From Pleurotus djamor (lineage: Eukaryota > Basidiomycota > Agaricomycetes > Agaricales > Pleurotaceae), in the NCBI GenBank assembly GCA_029747585.1, contig JAPEVF010000544.1:1-30864 (forward strand): 30,864 bases of DNA, read 5' to 3'. The notes beneath the pieces were generated by a model. It searched no databases. It was not told where the DNA came from and saw nothing but the letters and a program-made list of their open reading frames with translations. The position numbers were made by a program, and so were the translations under genes. This document shows positions 1-9,049 of this stretch, piece by piece. Each line of letters starts with the position of its first letter. The first letter of the stretch is position 1.

Positions 1-1630
1 CACAGACGACTTACCTTCGCTACAGAATGCCATTCCATCCCTTTGCCACCGTCTCCGAGTCCCTCCACCCTCCCAATAGTCAACCAGCATCCTATCCCTT
101 CCCCANTACCCTCCACCTNAATGATCCAACCTCCGACTTTGAGCTCGAACGAAGCGAGCTACAGCAAGATAATCACTACATAACCAACATATCACAAGGG
201 CAAGACGATCGATGGAGGCGTTGCTGAGATATTCTTCACGGTTGGTGGAGCCGGCTATGTAGAAAAACAAGAACGGTCAGTTTCCTTTGTGTTTTTTCCA
301 AGTACAAAGCATATGACTGACTTACCTAACATTCTAGGCATGCGCGCCCGCGATTTCGACGTTCCTCCGTCAAGAGGAAAAGACATGATCTTGGCGCGCA
401 CATCAGAAGCTGTGATGATGGACTTCAAGTCGCAGACCACGCTGTTTACACGCAGGGGCAATGTCTCACTCAAGCTGAACCTTTGTCGGTGCAGTATGAA
501 GACTACAAACATCACGATAATTAGACCACCATACATATAGTCCACACGCTCATATCTAGAGTAAAGTACACGCTTCTAGTTTGATACCAGCCTACCAGAT
601 CATACAGATAGATTCGAGGACCAGGACCCAGGTTCCACATATTCCAAAGCTATGCGCGCAAGGGGAGCTTGAGAGGGTGTATCCGCTGGCTTCATGTCCG
701 TCAACTCTCGAGTCCATCGAAGAATTCACTAAGAGATGGGGATGATTCGAGCGAGTCAATGGTCAGGCCATTTGCGGAAGGTTGATTTCGGTGGTAACGT
801 CCACCAGAGATGGCCGTTCATTGGGAGAAATCGTCATAAGTTTGGTCGCAACAGCTCTGAGGAGATCATTTTGCGAAGTGGAACGATCCAGGACACAGAG
901 GAGTACACGGCCACAGGACCAACGATCGGCCTTGATGGGACTATATTTGCGTGTTCGTTGTTCAATCTCTGGAGCAATCCAGCCCTTTGTACCACAGTAA
1001 TCCGTGACCTCCTCGGCTTCGTCAACGACACGACGAGCAATGTCAAAATCAGAAAGTATTAACGAGCTGCTATCATCAATGAGGTGAATATTTCTCGGTC
1101 GAGTGAGCTGGCATTCGCCCTCCAAGAAACCAAATCTGAGGTAAGCCTCTCAAACTCCCAAATTGACTGTTCATTTGATTAATTCAACCGTTCGCTAGAC
1201 TCCTACGCCGTCTGCTAGTGGCCCGATGGAAAACCAAGCGCGACTTGTCAACGCCGCGGCACCACCATCTGAATCGGATGAGTCGATGCCACCCCATCAG
1301 GCGTACAATTTCCATGGAGGGCCAAGCTACAGTGCCTCGTCTTCCCCCAACCTCCCTTTGACCTACCCCTTCCGCGATGTAGACTATCCCAGCATCTCGA
1401 CGTCACCGCCGGAACAGTATCACAACCTTGCAATGTATGGCCACGGTGCGCCCGAAGACATGAGCGCACCGCATGCATCCAGCATGGAATATGTGCAATG
1501 CAGCTCTGGGAACGAGGCTAGTGGTGGGTTGGGTGCGTTTGGCATGTATGGAGCTACCAACGGTGTCGTCGCCACCGTTCCACCATCATCGACTGAGAGC
1601 GCAGACAGTGCTTACGCGGCGTATGTATAA
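1..1630 (+). CDS. Possible 3' part of a gene of unknown function (regulator-like tail), partial
   Basis: I do not recognise this protein. The best-supported piece is the last open stretch, which runs from a splice acceptor at 1197-1198 to the stop at 1628-1630. It encodes a Pro/Ser/Tyr/Gly-rich tail of about 144 residues, of the kind seen at the C-terminus of fungal transcription factors. Upstream, a frame ending at 275 joins across a 62-bp intron (276-337, with CTAAC before the acceptor) to an open frame at 338-488, which could join in phase to 1199 if the intron is 489-1198. That frame has a TAA near 180, so another intron or damage is needed. The gene would begin outside the window. The exon chain is inference; only the 1199-1630 frame is reasonably likely. 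The tail could also be a short orphan ORF starting at ATG 1226. Confidence 0.35.
763..1140 (-). pseudogene. Protein kinase C-lobe remnant, Agaricomycete DFD-type family
   Basis: The minus-strand frame reads as the second half of a protein kinase. It shows an ILSDFDIAR block in the activation-loop position (DFD instead of DFG), then a C-G-T-K-G-W-I-A-P-E block matching the APE motif, then SPIKADRWSCGRVLL, which matches subdomain IX, and finally an NERPS block of subdomain XI. This wording is typical of a kinase family expanded in mushroom-forming fungi. Where the catalytic HxDxKPxN loop should lie, the sequence reads CQLTRPRN, so the His and catalytic Asp are gone. No N-lobe (glycine loop, VAIK lysine) is visible upstream, where a stop closes the frame. 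I call it a decayed fragment. It lies antisense to the uncertain plus-strand gene around it. Confidence 0.6.
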
Positions 1631-2449
1631 GCCGCCATCGTACGGCCTCCTTTTCTCCCTTTATGGACGATTTCTTCTACCATATTCTTCTTGGTGTTAT
1701 GCTTAGCCCGGTTGTCCCTTCTTTTTCGTTTCCTTACCGAGCTCTTTTGAATTTGAGCCAGATCCCCCCCTTTGGTCCCCGTGGACTCCACGATGTCATC
1801 CGCCTATTTTGTACATTCCGCTCGCTGTCTATTTGCAACCATACCTCCCTCTCTCTCCCCATCTTGTTGTCCTTCTACCTTCTAACCAAAAGTGTACTAC
1901 CTACCGATCTCTTCTACACCCACACTCGACCCCACGAACCCACCATCCTTTTCCTGCACAGACGTCATTCGCCCGCGTGCTTGTCAGCGGGCTGTCTTCT
2001 TGTCACGGCACCGTCCGGGGGAAAGCTCCGTTCCAAGGACGAGAAAACCCCCTCGTTGCAGCTCCTCCCCTTCGCCCCCTTCCTGTCCCTGCTCCTATTT
2101 ATTTCGCTGTGCATCGTCCTCGCTCTCCTTCCTTCGCTGTTTATTCTAGAATCCCTCCTTTATTTCCCGCATTGGTATCTTATCTGGGCACTGTCTCTTC
2201 GGTTGTTGATATATCAGTTCATCCGTTCGTTTATATTTATTCCCTACATCACAGAGTTTAGCATACGATAAGGGCGATTAGCTGCCCGTTAACCCCCCCA
2301 TGGTGCCATAATGTTCTCAGAACCCGTCGCGAAATACACTAGCTCGGTCCGTTGAAGAAGGTTGATTGTGCCGGATGGTTTAATTGCATTCTAGCTGTAA
2401 GTTCTCTGCCAAGCCGGGCCAAACAAACCTCTTTTTGTCTGCCGCCGTC
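1631..2449. other. CT-rich 3' region and intergenic spacer
   Basis: This stretch holds no gene I can support. From about 1640 to 2270 the plus strand is strongly pyrimidine-rich. That explains the long chance open frame of about 200 codons at 1663-2271, whose translation is low-complexity Leu/Pro/Ser/Phe. It probably contains the 3' UTR of the upstream gene. The remainder, up to 2449, would be the promoter and 5' UTR of the FIT/Scs3 gene. Confidence 0.5.
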
Positions 2450-3279
2450 ATGGAGAAGATCACCTTTGCCGTGTCCAGTCTTTTGTTAGCGTGCGGCACC
2501 GCCTATTCCGTCGCCTACAACACATATCTCGACACGTCCAACCCTCTCCTCACGAATCTCCCTCACCCGCTCCAAGCATCCCACTACTTTGCCAACAAAT
2601 CAAATATCCTCAATGTCCTCTTCATTAAGCGCGCGTGGGGATGGACCTCACTTGCGTTTTTCGCATTGTTCGCGACAAGTCCAAGGCGTATTCGCAGCGT
2701 GAACCGTTTCGTGTCGTGGATAGCTGCTACCCTCGTTTGGGTCGCCTTTACTGGCTGGTTCTTCGGTCCAGCGTTGTTGGAACGCGTCATTGTTGCGTCG
2801 GGCGGGGAGTGCATGGTCTCGCTACCCTCGGGCGAGGCACTTTCTGTCCCCCACCAGTACTGCTATACAAAAACAACGATTACAACCGACACTCATCCAC
2901 ACCTCTTCACTTCGACCGACCTCCTTCCAGGTGACTGGCGTGGCCGGCCAAGACTGCGCAAAGGACACGATGTCTCAGGACACATATTCCTTCTCATCAT
3001 GTCCTTGCTTTTCCTCGCGAACCAACTTAATTTGTCTCTTCGCGTCAACTCAAGCTCGTGGTCTCCATTCCACCAAATCGCAGTTGGAGCGACTCTGGCG
3101 CTAATTGCGGCATGGCTCCTAGCCGTGCTCACCACCGCTGTCTACTTTCACTCCCCTTTCGAAAAAGTCACTGGATATTGTACGTGCAGTTCTCTGATTA
3201 TTCCACTCTCTCGCTCACATCACGCGTCATCACAGTCTTGGGTCTTGCAGGCTATGTAGTCACCACCTTGTTTGACTAG
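2450..3279 (+). CDS. SCS3: FIT family protein (fat-storage-inducing transmembrane protein, Scs3/FIT2-like)
   Basis: A multi-pass ER membrane protein of 257 residues. FIT proteins are acyl-CoA diphosphatase-like enzymes related to PAP2 phosphatases and are needed for normal ER lipid balance and lipid-droplet budding. Two exons are inferred: 2450-3179 and 3236-3279, around a 56-bp intron (3180-3235). With this acceptor the end reads TGYFLGLAGYVVTTLF, which fits the family consensus; the alternative acceptor at 3250 fits less well. The two family histidines are visible in the SGHIFLL segment and in the YFHSPFEKVTG segment. Hydrophobic segments lie near residues 5-20, 65-80, 90-110, 180-195 and 210-230. 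The start at 2450 (MEKITF) was chosen because it is the first ATG in the frame. It converges on the metallophosphoesterase gene, with 228 bp between the stops. Confidence 0.88.
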
Positions 3280-3507
3280 AACGTGACGACGGTACCGATT
3301 GCAAGTATAGTCTACGTATCGTAATCACTTGCGGACCTCTACATAACTTACGTAGTCCACCATGTCAATAAACACCATGCCACGAAGCAAGGCCACACAA
3401 CACGAAAATAATCAATCACCACCGCCCGCATGACTGTCCGCCTCCTGCTCAGCCCTGTGCCGTCACTCGCCCATACATACTCTATCAGCGACGTCACCCC
3501 TGGTATA

Positions 3508-5562
3508 CTAAACGTTATTCTTCTTCGTCGTCCTCGGAAAACAAACGACCAAGACCACGAATGTAATGGCTCCACAGACCGCCATCCAGAGCGATTTCCC
3601 GATAATGAAGAGGGAAGGATAGGTGATTTGAGTGATGATAGGATATGGCGCTCTTCATCAGCCTCTGTAAGGCCCATATCAAGGGCATACTGGCTCACAT
3701 ACATGCTGTCTTCCTCAGAGTCTTCATCAAAAGACGGTGTAAGCATCGGCGAGAGCATCGGTGTGCCAAACGGACTGGATGGATTAGACGCAGTCCGCAT
3801 AGTCGTCGGTTCCGTATTATTCAGATTCGGAGTGCGCATCGGAGGGAATTTGCTCATTGGGCTGTACGGCGTAGTGGGTGTGTAGGGTGACCATATCCCT
3901 GAGTCTGGTGGCTGCATAGTGGGCGATGGATCGCCATTACGGCGTGTTCTTGTCAAGGAGATCGGAGACAAGGGGTGCTTGCGTTGTTGGTGAACGCGGT
4001 GAATATTTGTCACGAGGACCGCAAAGAATGCGATTACGGCAAGGAATAGATAAGGGCCTGAATAGATGGCGTTTTGGTTCGGTAGGAGACAAGCCGAGTC
4101 TGCGAATGATGGGGTTGTCGAGGATTCCGCGGGGTGAGGTGTTGTGAGCGAGAGAAGTTGGAACCCTGGTCGAAGGATGTGTGGACTAGGCGAAAACGAT
4201 TTGACGGTGACTTCGCGAACGGAAGGTACTCTGCCCTCGGGGTCGAGGTGAACGTAGTCACAATAATCCCGGTTATCACCACTAAAAAGGACATATTGAT
4301 GTCAGTTGAGGTCAGACGAAGCGAGGAGCGTGTGTGTATGTACACCCTGACGGGTTTAAGACGCTCGAGAGAAATTAATGTGACGTGGACGTACCTGAAC
4401 ACGATAGAGGGCTGCAATGTACGCAGAAGAAACGACGTGGTCTGTTTTCCCAGCGTGTTTTGGAAGCCATGACCCACATTGCGATGAATGGTCCCTCGTT
4501 CCCGTAGGGGCCCACAAGACGCTACGTCCGGACGCGCTAGAGGGATGTGACTGAAGAGTATTGTCGGTCGGTGACCTAGATTATGATTAAGTATTCAATA
4601 CTCGGTGATCGACAGTGTCGAAGATCGAGAACCTACCATCACGGGCTTCTTTGATGTCTTTGACAAACTCTATCGGTCCCTGAGGGAGAGGGTCCCATTC
4701 ACTGAAGTCGAGCTGTTGCGCGTATCGTTGGTAGTCTTCGTCGACGAGGCCGGGGGCATCCAAAATGACGAACGAGTGGTTTCGGACAGTAAGGTGCTGG
4801 TTGAAATGGCCAAAGTGCTCGACGTAGTGATGTCGTGCAGGCTTCACCATCGAAGGGGAAGTGCCCATCCTAGTAATAGTCATTAATATTAGTTTTGATA
4901 CCGGAGAATGGTTTAGCTACGGCGCACCCTATATCATTGTTCCCCGGCGTGAAATACATAGGTATCTCCGAGGTCCTCTTGAAGATACTATGAAACTTTT
5001 GGACATACGCGCTGAACCTTCAATGACGTGGTTAACAAAAGACATCACGGACGTACGAATGAAAGAGCATCTCACTCGGCTTGTTCCTTCGCATACTTGC
5101 CACTCGCCAACATATCACCCAGAAAGATGACTAGGTCTGGCTTCATGTGTCTCGCAGCATACCAATTCTTCCGTAGATTCGTGTCATACAGAAACTCCCC
5201 GAACCACGAGGCATCGCTCTCGATGGCATGCAACGGAAACCGGACTTGGGGGTCTGCAATGAGTAGGACGTGTGTGACATCAGCGCCATTCCTCTGCTTC
5301 GAACGAGGAGGTCAGCTGGCGCCTACCAATGCCAAGGGTCAATACGTACTAGTTCGTCGTCGGGCCAGCGACACGTCCACAGAACGGACAAATAAGAACC
5401 GAGCTCGCCCCAGACGACGGTGAGCAAGCCAAGAATGCGCAGTGCTCGCACGAGGAATTCCTGACGCTGGAGGACGTCTATAGGTCGCCGCCGTCTGAGG
5501 CTGAGATCGCTGGTGTGTGTGGTCATGCAGGTTTCCAAGCCATTGGATGTGGGGATGGGCAT
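3508..5562 (-). CDS. Cdc1/Ted1/MPPE1-type metallophosphoesterase (GPI-anchor ethanolamine-phosphate remodelling)
   Basis: Seven exons are inferred: 5562-5350, 5293-5076, 5017-4928, 4869-4637, 4575-4395, 4281-3703 and 3652-3508, giving 552 residues. Family members sit in the ER/Golgi membrane and remove ethanolamine phosphate from GPI-anchor mannoses, which helps anchored proteins leave the ER. Metal-site motifs appear in order: VLLIADPQV, FLGDML, PGNND, LFSHIPL and SGDNRDYCDYVH. One transmembrane segment lies near residues 40-60 (ALRILGLLTVVWGELG), a second after the enzyme domain (PYLFLAVIAFFAVLV), and a third near the C-terminus in exon 7. Between the last two lies a Ser/Pro/Thr-rich linker. 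The last splice (3702-3653) is the least certain; unspliced, the frame runs to 3348 and loses the third hydrophobic segment. The start could also be the Met at 5527. I cannot say whether it is the Cdc1 or the Ted1 paralogue. Confidence 0.85.
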
Positions 5563-6174
5563 CGCCCTATACGAATTTGGTCTATTTGCTCTTATTTGTT
5601 CCCAGCCAAAACGGTGCGGCGCAAGTCAAAAAACTGGTTCACGCCGTTTCTCCTCGTTTACGAGCCACCCACCATCCCATGATAGTAGGTTCATAGAGAG
5701 AAGTTGAAACCCGAGCTTGTATGAACAAGTTCGCTCCAATCATCAAAGAATTTTAATTTACACTTTCTGAGATTTGAGTTCTTCAAGTGACCTGCCTGCT
5801 CGAGAGCTTTATCCAGTCCATGGGAGTCACGAAAAAAAATCGGAGTAAGTAGGAGAGTGTCCGAAGGGGTCAGAGAAACATATCTAAGACTTTTGGTAGC
5901 TTTGATTCAACACAAATTGTCAACCATCAGTAGTAATACACAGGAATTCTAGTCGAGTCAGTAAACCGCAGGGGTGAAGGTTAGTGTGAGTCATGTCAGT
6001 GGCGAGCCTCTTAATCAGTTTCTTCGTCCGAATCATCAATGTCGCAGGTGGGACTTTCGTTGATATCCTCTCCGCCAGGTTGAGGCAAATTTGCAAGACT
6101 GAATTGAAGGGCGAGAATTACACTACGCAAAAGAAAATAGGTCAAACAGATGATGGGCGGGAGGTTGGGAAACC
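5563..6174. other. Intergenic spacer, no gene seen
   Basis: About 610 bp between the metallophosphoesterase start and the small coiled-coil ORF. The open frames here are short and not protein-like. It presumably contains the promoter of the metallophosphoesterase on its left side. An A-rich run lies near 5830-5840. No N-terminal hexokinase exon could be found here on the plus strand. Confidence 0.4.
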
Positions 6175-6621
6175 TTACTCTGTATTCCTCGATAATGCGG
6201 CGAGAACGGCGGACTGAACATGAGCTTTGAGATTAATATCTTTCATTTTGACATTGATCAAAACTTCGTCTTTGAGGAGTAACCGGTAAATCTTGATTTG
6301 GTCCTTGAGTTGAACAACCGTAAGCTTGAGAATATGTTCCCTGTCCGCAACAAGCCCAACGTTAACTAAACGCTCGATCTCGGCTTCTTTTGCAGCGGCG
6401 GCTAAGGCACGTCGATTTGTTTCCGCATGAGCGCGGGCCTCGCGGAATTCCAGGAGTTCTCTTCGGAATCGAGCATTGGTACCACTGGCATCTTCCTTGC
6501 GGACCTCGCGCATGACATATGTATAGTCGTCAGCTGTGCAGTGCTTTGCGGCGAAGTTTTCGGTGTTATTTCGGAGCACCCGAGTTTGTGCAGTGAAGCT
6601 GACTCTTTGTATAATCTCCAA
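6175..6621 (-). CDS. Coiled-coil hypothetical protein, C-terminal part
   Basis: I do not recognise this gene. The minus-strand frame, about 148 codons, has an Arg/Glu/Ala-rich helical middle (NARFRRELLEFREARAH and onward), likely a coiled coil. It ends in an LTVVQLKDQIKIYR block with Lys-rich spacing, reminiscent of short SAP-like tails found on many Agaricomycete hypothetical and transposon-associated proteins; that likeness is weak. The frame has no ATG near its 5' end and an in-frame TGA just upstream, so it is a fragment or the last exon of a larger gene. It runs antisense right up to the first recognisable hexokinase exon, which suggests a rearrangement at this junction. Confidence 0.35.
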   Translation of the reverse strand: MEIIQRVSFTAQTRVLRNNTENFAAKHCTADDYTYVMREVRKEDASGTNARFRRELLEFREARAHAETNRRALAAAAKEAEIERLVNVGLVADREHILKLTVVQLKDQIKIYRLLLKDEVLINVKMKDINLKAHVQSAVLAALSRNTE

Positions 6622-6685
6622 TGTTCCCCGTCTTTCTCATGAATTATGTTAAATCGCTTTCGGTCCTGATGCCTAAGCTCTCCAG

Positions 6686-8477
6686 CCAATGATCCCAACA
6701 TTCGTGTTCGGATGGCCTCAAGGCTCGGAAACAGGGGATTTCATTGCAGTTGATCTTGGTGTGCACATTGGGATCAAGTAGCTGATAAGAAATTCTAAAA
6801 ACAATTCACCAGGCGGAACCAACCTTCGTGTCTGCCTCGTAACGCTTCAAGGCGACGGGAAGTTCGAGATCACTCAGTCCAAGTATCGCCTAACCGAGGA
6901 ACAAAAACAAGATGACGGGCAAAAGCTATTTGACTTCTGTGCGGAGTGCCTGAGGACATTCATCGACACAAATTCTCAACCTCCTGATGGTATCCTGAAA
7001 CCAGGAGAGGTTCTACCACTGGGGTTCACTGTGAGTGCCTTGTAAATCATCATAATTCACCGCTCACCGCCTCAAATGATTTACAGTTTTCTTATCCTTG
7101 CACGTGAGTTGTTGATTCTCCTTCACGCGTACTTTTCTCAGTGCCATGACAGGCAAGAACGTATTGATCAAGGTGTCCTCATTCGATGGACGAAGGGCTT
7201 CGGAGCACCAAACACAGAAGGCAGAGATGTCGCCGAAATGTTCAACAAGTCCATCGAGAAATATGTGCATATACATTCTTCCTTGTTATTCGCACGTTGT
7301 TCACTGCCTTTGTTTTTTTAGCAATTGCCCGTCAAGCTCACAGCTTTGATCAACGACACCACGGGTACCTTGATCGCGTCGCACTATGTCAACCCCAAAA
7401 CCAAAATAGCCTGCATTTTTGGAACCGGTTGCAATGCTGCGTACATGGAGCATGTTCGTGACATCCCAAAGATAGAATCTCTCGGTATCGGTGGTGACGC
7501 TGACATGGCCATTAACTGTGAATGGGTAGGCCCTTTCATATCGGCTTGATGACAGGGCAATGTTCTAATCTAACCTCTCCAAGGGCGCTTTTGATTCATT
7601 TGAACATGAACATCTGCCACGAACCAAATACGACATAGAAGTCGACGAGTCCTCAAACAAACCCGGAGAGCAGTCATTTGAGGCAAGACGCTTGTCAATG
7701 TCGTGTTCTACGGTTTGCTGATATGGTCCCCCAGAAACTTATCTCTGGCCGTTATCTGGGCGAAATATTGCGTCTTGTCATCTGTGAACTAGTAGATGAA
7801 GGTGTTCTCTTTCTCGGACAAAACACCTACAAGATTGAGAAACCCTACGTCCTGGACACTGCATTCCTATCCCTAATGGAAAGGTGCGGGTGTTCTCGGT
7901 GACTGTCGAACAATTCTTACTCGCCTTAGTGATCCAACCGACGAACTCCTTATGGTTATCGGAATCTTCAATCACTTCTTCGCTCTCGAGACCACACTAG
8001 CCGAACGTCAATTCTTCCGGGCCCTTGCTAAACTCATTGGCCGTCGTGCAGCTCGCCTCAGTGCTTGTGGTATCGCGGCCATCGTCAGCAAGATGGGTTA
8101 TCTCGACGAAGGTTGCTCCGTCGGTGCCGATGGATCACTCTATAATGTACGTGCCACAAACCCGTTTATATGTTCTCCGACTAACGGCGTCTTCAGAAAT
8201 ATCCTGGCTTTGCGGATCGAATCCATGAAGGTCTTCAAGATATCTTTGGTGACAAGGGCCGGTGCGTCCGAATTTCTGACTTGTCTGCTCACTCCCTCAA
8301 CTGATCCTTGCACCAGAAACATCGTCACCCATCATGCTGAAGACGGGAGCGGTGTGGGCAGTGCCATCATTGCCGGTGAGCCCTGAATTCGTCGATACCC
8401 AAACCCGTTGATCTCTGAACGTCAATTTAGCGATGACTAAGATACGCAAAGACGCTGGTCTTTACGTGAACGTGTAA
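6686..8477 (+). CDS. HXK: Hexokinase, N-terminal exon(s) not found
   Basis: Phosphorylates glucose and other hexoses with ATP in the cytosol, the first step of glycolysis. Eleven exons are inferred: 6686-6758, 6813-7030, 7087-7103, 7153-7264, 7322-7525, 7584-7682, 7735-7883, 7930-8146, 8197-8261, 8317-8375 and 8431-8477, giving 419 residues. Motifs in order are MIPTFVFGWPQG, VDLGGTNLRVC (phosphate 1), LPLGFTFSYPC (sugar binding), LINDTTGTL (catalytic Asp), IFGTGCNAAY (phosphate 2), EWGAF, CGIAAI and the AEDGSGVGSAIIAA adenosine region. Fungal hexokinases usually have about 480-500 residues, so roughly 60-80 N-terminal residues are missing. A splice acceptor precedes CCA ATG ATC at 6686, but no matching upstream exon exists on the plus strand; an antisense ORF sits there instead. 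The catalytic core is intact. The intron at 7683-7734 appears to be GC-AG. Confidence 0.88.
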
Positions 8478-9049
8478 TGGTGCACCTTCGCACCATTTCC
8501 ACCCTTGAAAGGTTGTACAATTACCGGACATCGTTGTGTAGCGCCTATGTATCATCATCATCTTCCAAGATTTAGAATAACTGATATGGTCTGTATATAG
8601 ACCCCGATCCCCGATGAAATCCATGCAGGCAAGTCTTTGTTTGTATTGATGCTTGTGTTCTTCCAAGATGGCCTGATCCCCAGGCTATTCTATCCAGATG
8701 AGTCAGTTCACGTTAGATCACCGATCCTTGTCGGATGCTCGAATGCCGAGTGAATGATTCTCTGCTCGCCCAGGTCTCATTGAACAAGCATCACGAAGTC
8801 CCCCTCCCCAACACTCGACCCGTTTTCCACGGTTTCGCGAAGACCGCCCGGAAATCCCGTATACCTCCATCGTTCAGACTACGCACACGACCCACAGCTG
8901 ATCTAATATCATCGAACCGACCATCTTTCTACGCCCAATGAGCGCGGTTTCAGACAGCCCGTTAGGAAACCAAGATCTGACACGCTACCCGACCGTTCCG
9001 ACACGGGAGGGGTATAAATATATCCTGACGGTTGGAAACTGGCACTGTT
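8478..9049. other. Intergenic spacer between hexokinase and DUF6533 gene
   Basis: No gene is supported here. It should hold the hexokinase 3' UTR on the left and the promoter of the DUF6533 gene on the right, where a TATA-like element lies near 9013. Confidence 0.45.
9013..9020 (+). promoter_or_regulatory. TATA-like box upstream of the DUF6533 gene
   Basis: TATAAATA lies 30 bp before the ATG at 9050. The spacing would give a very short 5' UTR, but the match is good and no other TATA element is closer. Confidence 0.45.

Noticed and set aside
1663..2271. Open frame of about 200 codons on the plus strand
   Set aside because: Its sequence is low-complexity and reflects the CT-rich DNA after the upstream stop; a parallel frame is also open. 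No domain or splice logic supports it.
4034..4477. 147-codon minus-strand frame
   Set aside because: Part of it is the correct frame of Cdc1/Ted1 exon 5; the rest is a shifted frame through an intron and exon 6. The spliced model explains it fully.
6402..6701. Second minus-strand frame overlapping the start of hexokinase
   Set aside because: It overlaps the confident first hexokinase exon and a more protein-like frame on the same strand; its composition gives no support.
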